Shown here: piece by piece, positions 62,134 through 64,000 of the stretch
How the letters are laid out: each line of letters begins with the position of its first letter
How positions within the stretch are numbered: the stretch's first letter is position 1
NCBI RefSeq assembly: GCF_042677205.1
Contig: NZ_JBHTIU010000043.1
Span: forward strand, 1 to 64,000
DNA: 64,000 nucleotides
Source: Paenibacillus_L residui
Lineage (GTDB): Bacteria > Bacillota > Bacilli > Paenibacillales > NBRC-103111
Direction: 5' to 3'
Notes under the pieces: generated by a model
Told to the model about the DNA's origin: nothing
The model's input: the letters and a program-made list of their open reading frames with translations, nothing else
The model's database searches: none
Made by a program: the position numbers and the translations under genes

Positions 62134-62180
62134 AAAAAAAGAAAGCCGCCATGCTGCCTGATAGGCAGTTAAGGCGACTT
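62134..62180 (-). terminator. Terminator immediately after ahpF
   Basis: On the minus strand AAGTCGCC pairs with GGCGGCTT (one wobble), with GCTGCC-type pairing inside, then CTTTTTTT. It lies about 25 bases beyond the ahpF stop. Confidence 0.82.
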
Positions 62181-62205
62181 CCTGAATGTTAATAAGTTAG
62201 TTCGA

Positions 62206-63735
62206 TTAATTCCGGATGAGATAATCGAATGCGCCCAAGGCCGCATTAGCGCCGGAGCCCATCGAAATAATGATCTGCTTGTAGGGACTGTCGGTACAGT
62301 CGCCGGCAGCAAATACTCCAGGAACGTTAGTGGCACCATGGCGATCGACAACGATCTCCCCGAAGCGAGTGCGTTCAACGGTATCTCCCAGCCAATCGGT
62401 ATTGGGGACAAGGCCAATCTGAACAAATACGCCTTGCAGCTCAATATGCTGTTCAGCTCCCGTATCCCGTTCGATGTAGGTAATGCCGTTTACTTTATCG
62501 TCTCCGGTGATTTCCTTGGTTTGAACGTTCTTCAGGACGGTTACGTTAGGCAGGCTGTACAGACGGTCTTGCAGTACGGCATCCGCCTTCAGCTCTGGCA
62601 TGAACTCAAGAACCGTAACGTGCTTCACAATGCCGGCAAGATCGATAGCGGCCTCAATACCGGAGTTTCCTCCGCCGATGACCGCAACGTGCTTGCCGGT
62701 GAACAAAGGACCGTCACAGTGAGGGCAGTAGGCCACGCCTTTGTTCTTGTACTCGGCCTCGCCGGGTACGCCGACATTGCGCCACCGGGCGCCTGTCGAA
62801 ATGATAACGGTCTTGCTCTTTAAGACAGCGCCGTTTTCAAGTTCAACCTCGATAAAGTCTCTCTTCTGCAAACTCTTGGCACGCTGAGTCTTCATGATGT
62901 CAATGTTATACTCTTTCACATGCTCTTCAATCGTTGCCGCGAGCTTGGGACCTTCGGTATATTTAACGCCGATGAAGTTCTCAATGCCTAAAGTATCCAG
63001 GACCTGACCGCCGAAGCGTTCAGCTACAATACCGGTACGAATGCCTTTGCGCGCCGCATAGATGGCTGCGCTGGCACCGGCAGGTCCGCCTCCGACCACA
63101 AGCACATCGAAGGGAGCTTTATTCTCAAATTCCGATGCGTCCGGAGCGTTCCCCAGCTTGGCGAGAATTTCCTCCAGCGTCATGCGGCCGCTGCTAAAAA
63201 ATTCTCCATTGAGGAGGACCGTCGGCACGGCCATAATATTTTTGCTTTCTGCCTCTTCCTTGAAGGCCGCTCCATCAATCATGGTATGCGTGATGCCGGG
63301 ATTGAGGATGCTCATCAAGTTCAATGCCTGTACAACGTCAGGACAGTTTTGGCAAGTCAAGCTGATGTAGGATTCAAAGTGATATTCGCCGGGAATGTTT
63401 TTGATTTGATCAATTATGTTTTGATCCACCTTGGGAGCTCTTCCGCTGACCTGCAGCAAAGCTAACACGAGGGAAGTAAACTCATGTCCCAAAGGAATTC
63501 CGGCAAACGTCACGCCAGTGTCTTCGCCCACACGATTTACACTAAAACTAGGTGTTCTAGGCAATCGAGCTTTCTCCACCGTAATTTTGGATGACATGCC
63601 GGCGATTTCATCGACCAAAGCCAGCATGTCATTGGATACGGCATCGGACTCCGCGCTGACCTTTAGCACTACATCGCCTTCCATAAGTTGAAGATATTGT
63701 GCTAATTGTGCTTTTATATCCGCGTCCAGTGCCAT
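62206..63735 (-). CDS. ahpF: Alkyl hydroperoxide reductase subunit F
   Basis: The 509-residue flavoprotein recycles AhpC with NADH. The N-terminal double-thioredoxin domain carries the disulfide Cys128-x-x-Cys131 in TCQNCPDV. FAD binding is at VVGGGPAGASAAIYAAR (about 211-227), the thioredoxin-reductase-type active site is CPHCDGPLFTGK (about 335), and NAD binding is at VIGGGNSGIEAAIDLA. It is immediately downstream of ahpC with a 13-bp gap and AGGAGCG upstream. PerR-type regulation is expected, but the operon promoter is outside the window. Confidence 0.98.
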   Translation of the reverse strand: MALDADIKAQLAQYLQLMEGDVVLKVSAESDAVSNDMLALVDEIAGMSSKITVEKARLPRTPSFSVNRVGEDTGVTFAGIPLGHEFTSLVLALLQVSGRAPKVDQNIIDQIKNIPGEYHFESYISLTCQNCPDVVQALNLMSILNPGITHTMIDGAAFKEEAESKNIMAVPTVLLNGEFFSSGRMTLEEILAKLGNAPDASEFENKAPFDVLVVGGGPAGASAAIYAARKGIRTGIVAERFGGQVLDTLGIENFIGVKYTEGPKLAATIEEHVKEYNIDIMKTQRAKSLQKRDFIEVELENGAVLKSKTVIISTGARWRNVGVPGEAEYKNKGVAYCPHCDGPLFTGKHVAVIGGGNSGIEAAIDLAGIVKHVTVLEFMPELKADAVLQDRLYSLPNVTVLKNVQTKEITGDDKVNGITYIERDTGAEQHIELQGVFVQIGLVPNTDWLGDTVERTRFGEIVVDRHGATNVPGVFAAGDCTDSPYKQIIISMGSGANAALGAFDYLIRN

Positions 63736-63748
63736 AATTTATCGCTCC

Positions 63749-64000
63749 TTAAATCTTTCCTACGAGATCAAGACTAGGCTTAAGTGTAGCAGATCCTTCC
63801 TGCCATTTCGCCGGGCAAACCTCTCCCGGATTGTTGCGGACGTATTGCGCAGCTTTAATCTTGTTGATCAAAGTGCTTGCATCACGGCCGATGCCGCCGG
63901 CGTTAATTTCTACCGCTTGAATGACGCCGTCCGGGTCAATGATAAACGTTCCGCGATCAGCAAGTCCATCTTCTTCATTCAGCACTTCGAAGTTGCGGGA
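63749..64000 (-). CDS. ahpC: Alkyl hydroperoxide reductase subunit C, 3'-terminal part
   Basis: Only the C-terminal 83 residues are in the window; the gene continues past the right edge. SRNFEVLNEEDGLADRGTF matches the end of the peroxiredoxin core, and NPGEVCPAKWQEGSATLKPS holds the resolving Cys. The family reduces H2O2 and alkyl peroxides and is re-reduced by AhpF. The peroxidatic Cys lies outside the window. Confidence 0.96.
   Translation of the reverse strand, partial: SRNFEVLNEEDGLADRGTFIIDPDGVIQAVEINAGGIGRDASTLINKIKAAQYVRNNPGEVCPAKWQEGSATLKPSLDLVGKI

Overview
The window reads as chromosomal DNA of a Gram-positive, aerobic, spore-former-type Bacillota, most likely Paenibacillaceae. The reasons are strong purine-rich ribosome binding sites, split glycine decarboxylase (GcvPA/GcvPB), a tandem glycine riboswitch, a c-di-AMP (ydaO-type) leader before a LysM/3D wall protein, S-layer-homology domains, DUF2264/DUF4091 carbohydrate genes, and BcrC-, YetF- and PASTA-type proteins. 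I see no rRNA, tRNA, CRISPR array, insertion sequence or prophage.

Layout. 1-7.4 kb: a co-directional locus with a truncated M56/BlaR1-like membrane protein, two lipoproteins, an ABC ATPase, an ABC permease, and a second permease fused to a lipobox-bearing beta-propeller. It looks like an envelope-sensing efflux system. 7.7-8.0 kb: a modular tandem repeat. 8.1-13.4 kb: a MarR-MFS pair with a clear operator, DUF92, GNAT, TetR, and an XRE-def pair. 13.6-18.4 kb: odhAB behind a long unexplained leader. 18.5-25.7 kb: a DHA2 pump, a stand-alone AMP-forming ligase, and a DUF2264/DUF4091/lyase-like carbohydrate set. 26.4-35.3 kb: a GH18-SLH surface enzyme and a glycosyltransferase/methyltransferase cluster. 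35.5-38 kb: a c-di-AMP leader with a LysM-3D protein, and a transporter. 38.2-42.1 kb: GH4 galactosidase (minus strand), AraC regulator and Gfo/Idh dehydrogenase. 42.2-48.9 kb: a Rieske protein and the glycine cleavage genes (gcvH on the minus strand; riboswitch-gcvT-[repeats]-gcvPA-gcvPB on the plus strand). 49.5-53 kb: a two-polypeptide 2-oxoacid:ferredoxin oxidoreductase. 53-58.9 kb: Dps with PerR/Fur-like boxes, YetF-like DUF421, AI-2E family permease, a PASTA pseudokinase, and an MFS transporter. 59-60.5 kb: a BcrC-like PAP2 phosphatase next to the deletion remnant of a response-regulator/ABC detoxification module. 60.8-64 kb: an MFS efflux pump and ahpF-ahpC.

How the parts relate. Glycine sensed by the riboswitch should control gcvT and, if transcription crosses the repeat block, gcvPA-gcvPB; GcvH carries the lipoyl arm and is encoded separately. 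OdhA/OdhB form two thirds of 2-oxoglutarate dehydrogenase (E3 is elsewhere), and the ferredoxin oxidoreductase offers a parallel low-potential route for 2-oxoacids. AhpCF, Dps and the PerR-like boxes are oxidative-stress defence.

The most unusual item is a repeat family present at 7701-7978 and 45683-45923. Tandem 51-52 bp units are followed by a conserved module of about 120 bp with self-complementary arms. The second copy, plus a 36-bp tandem array, lies inside the gcv operon.
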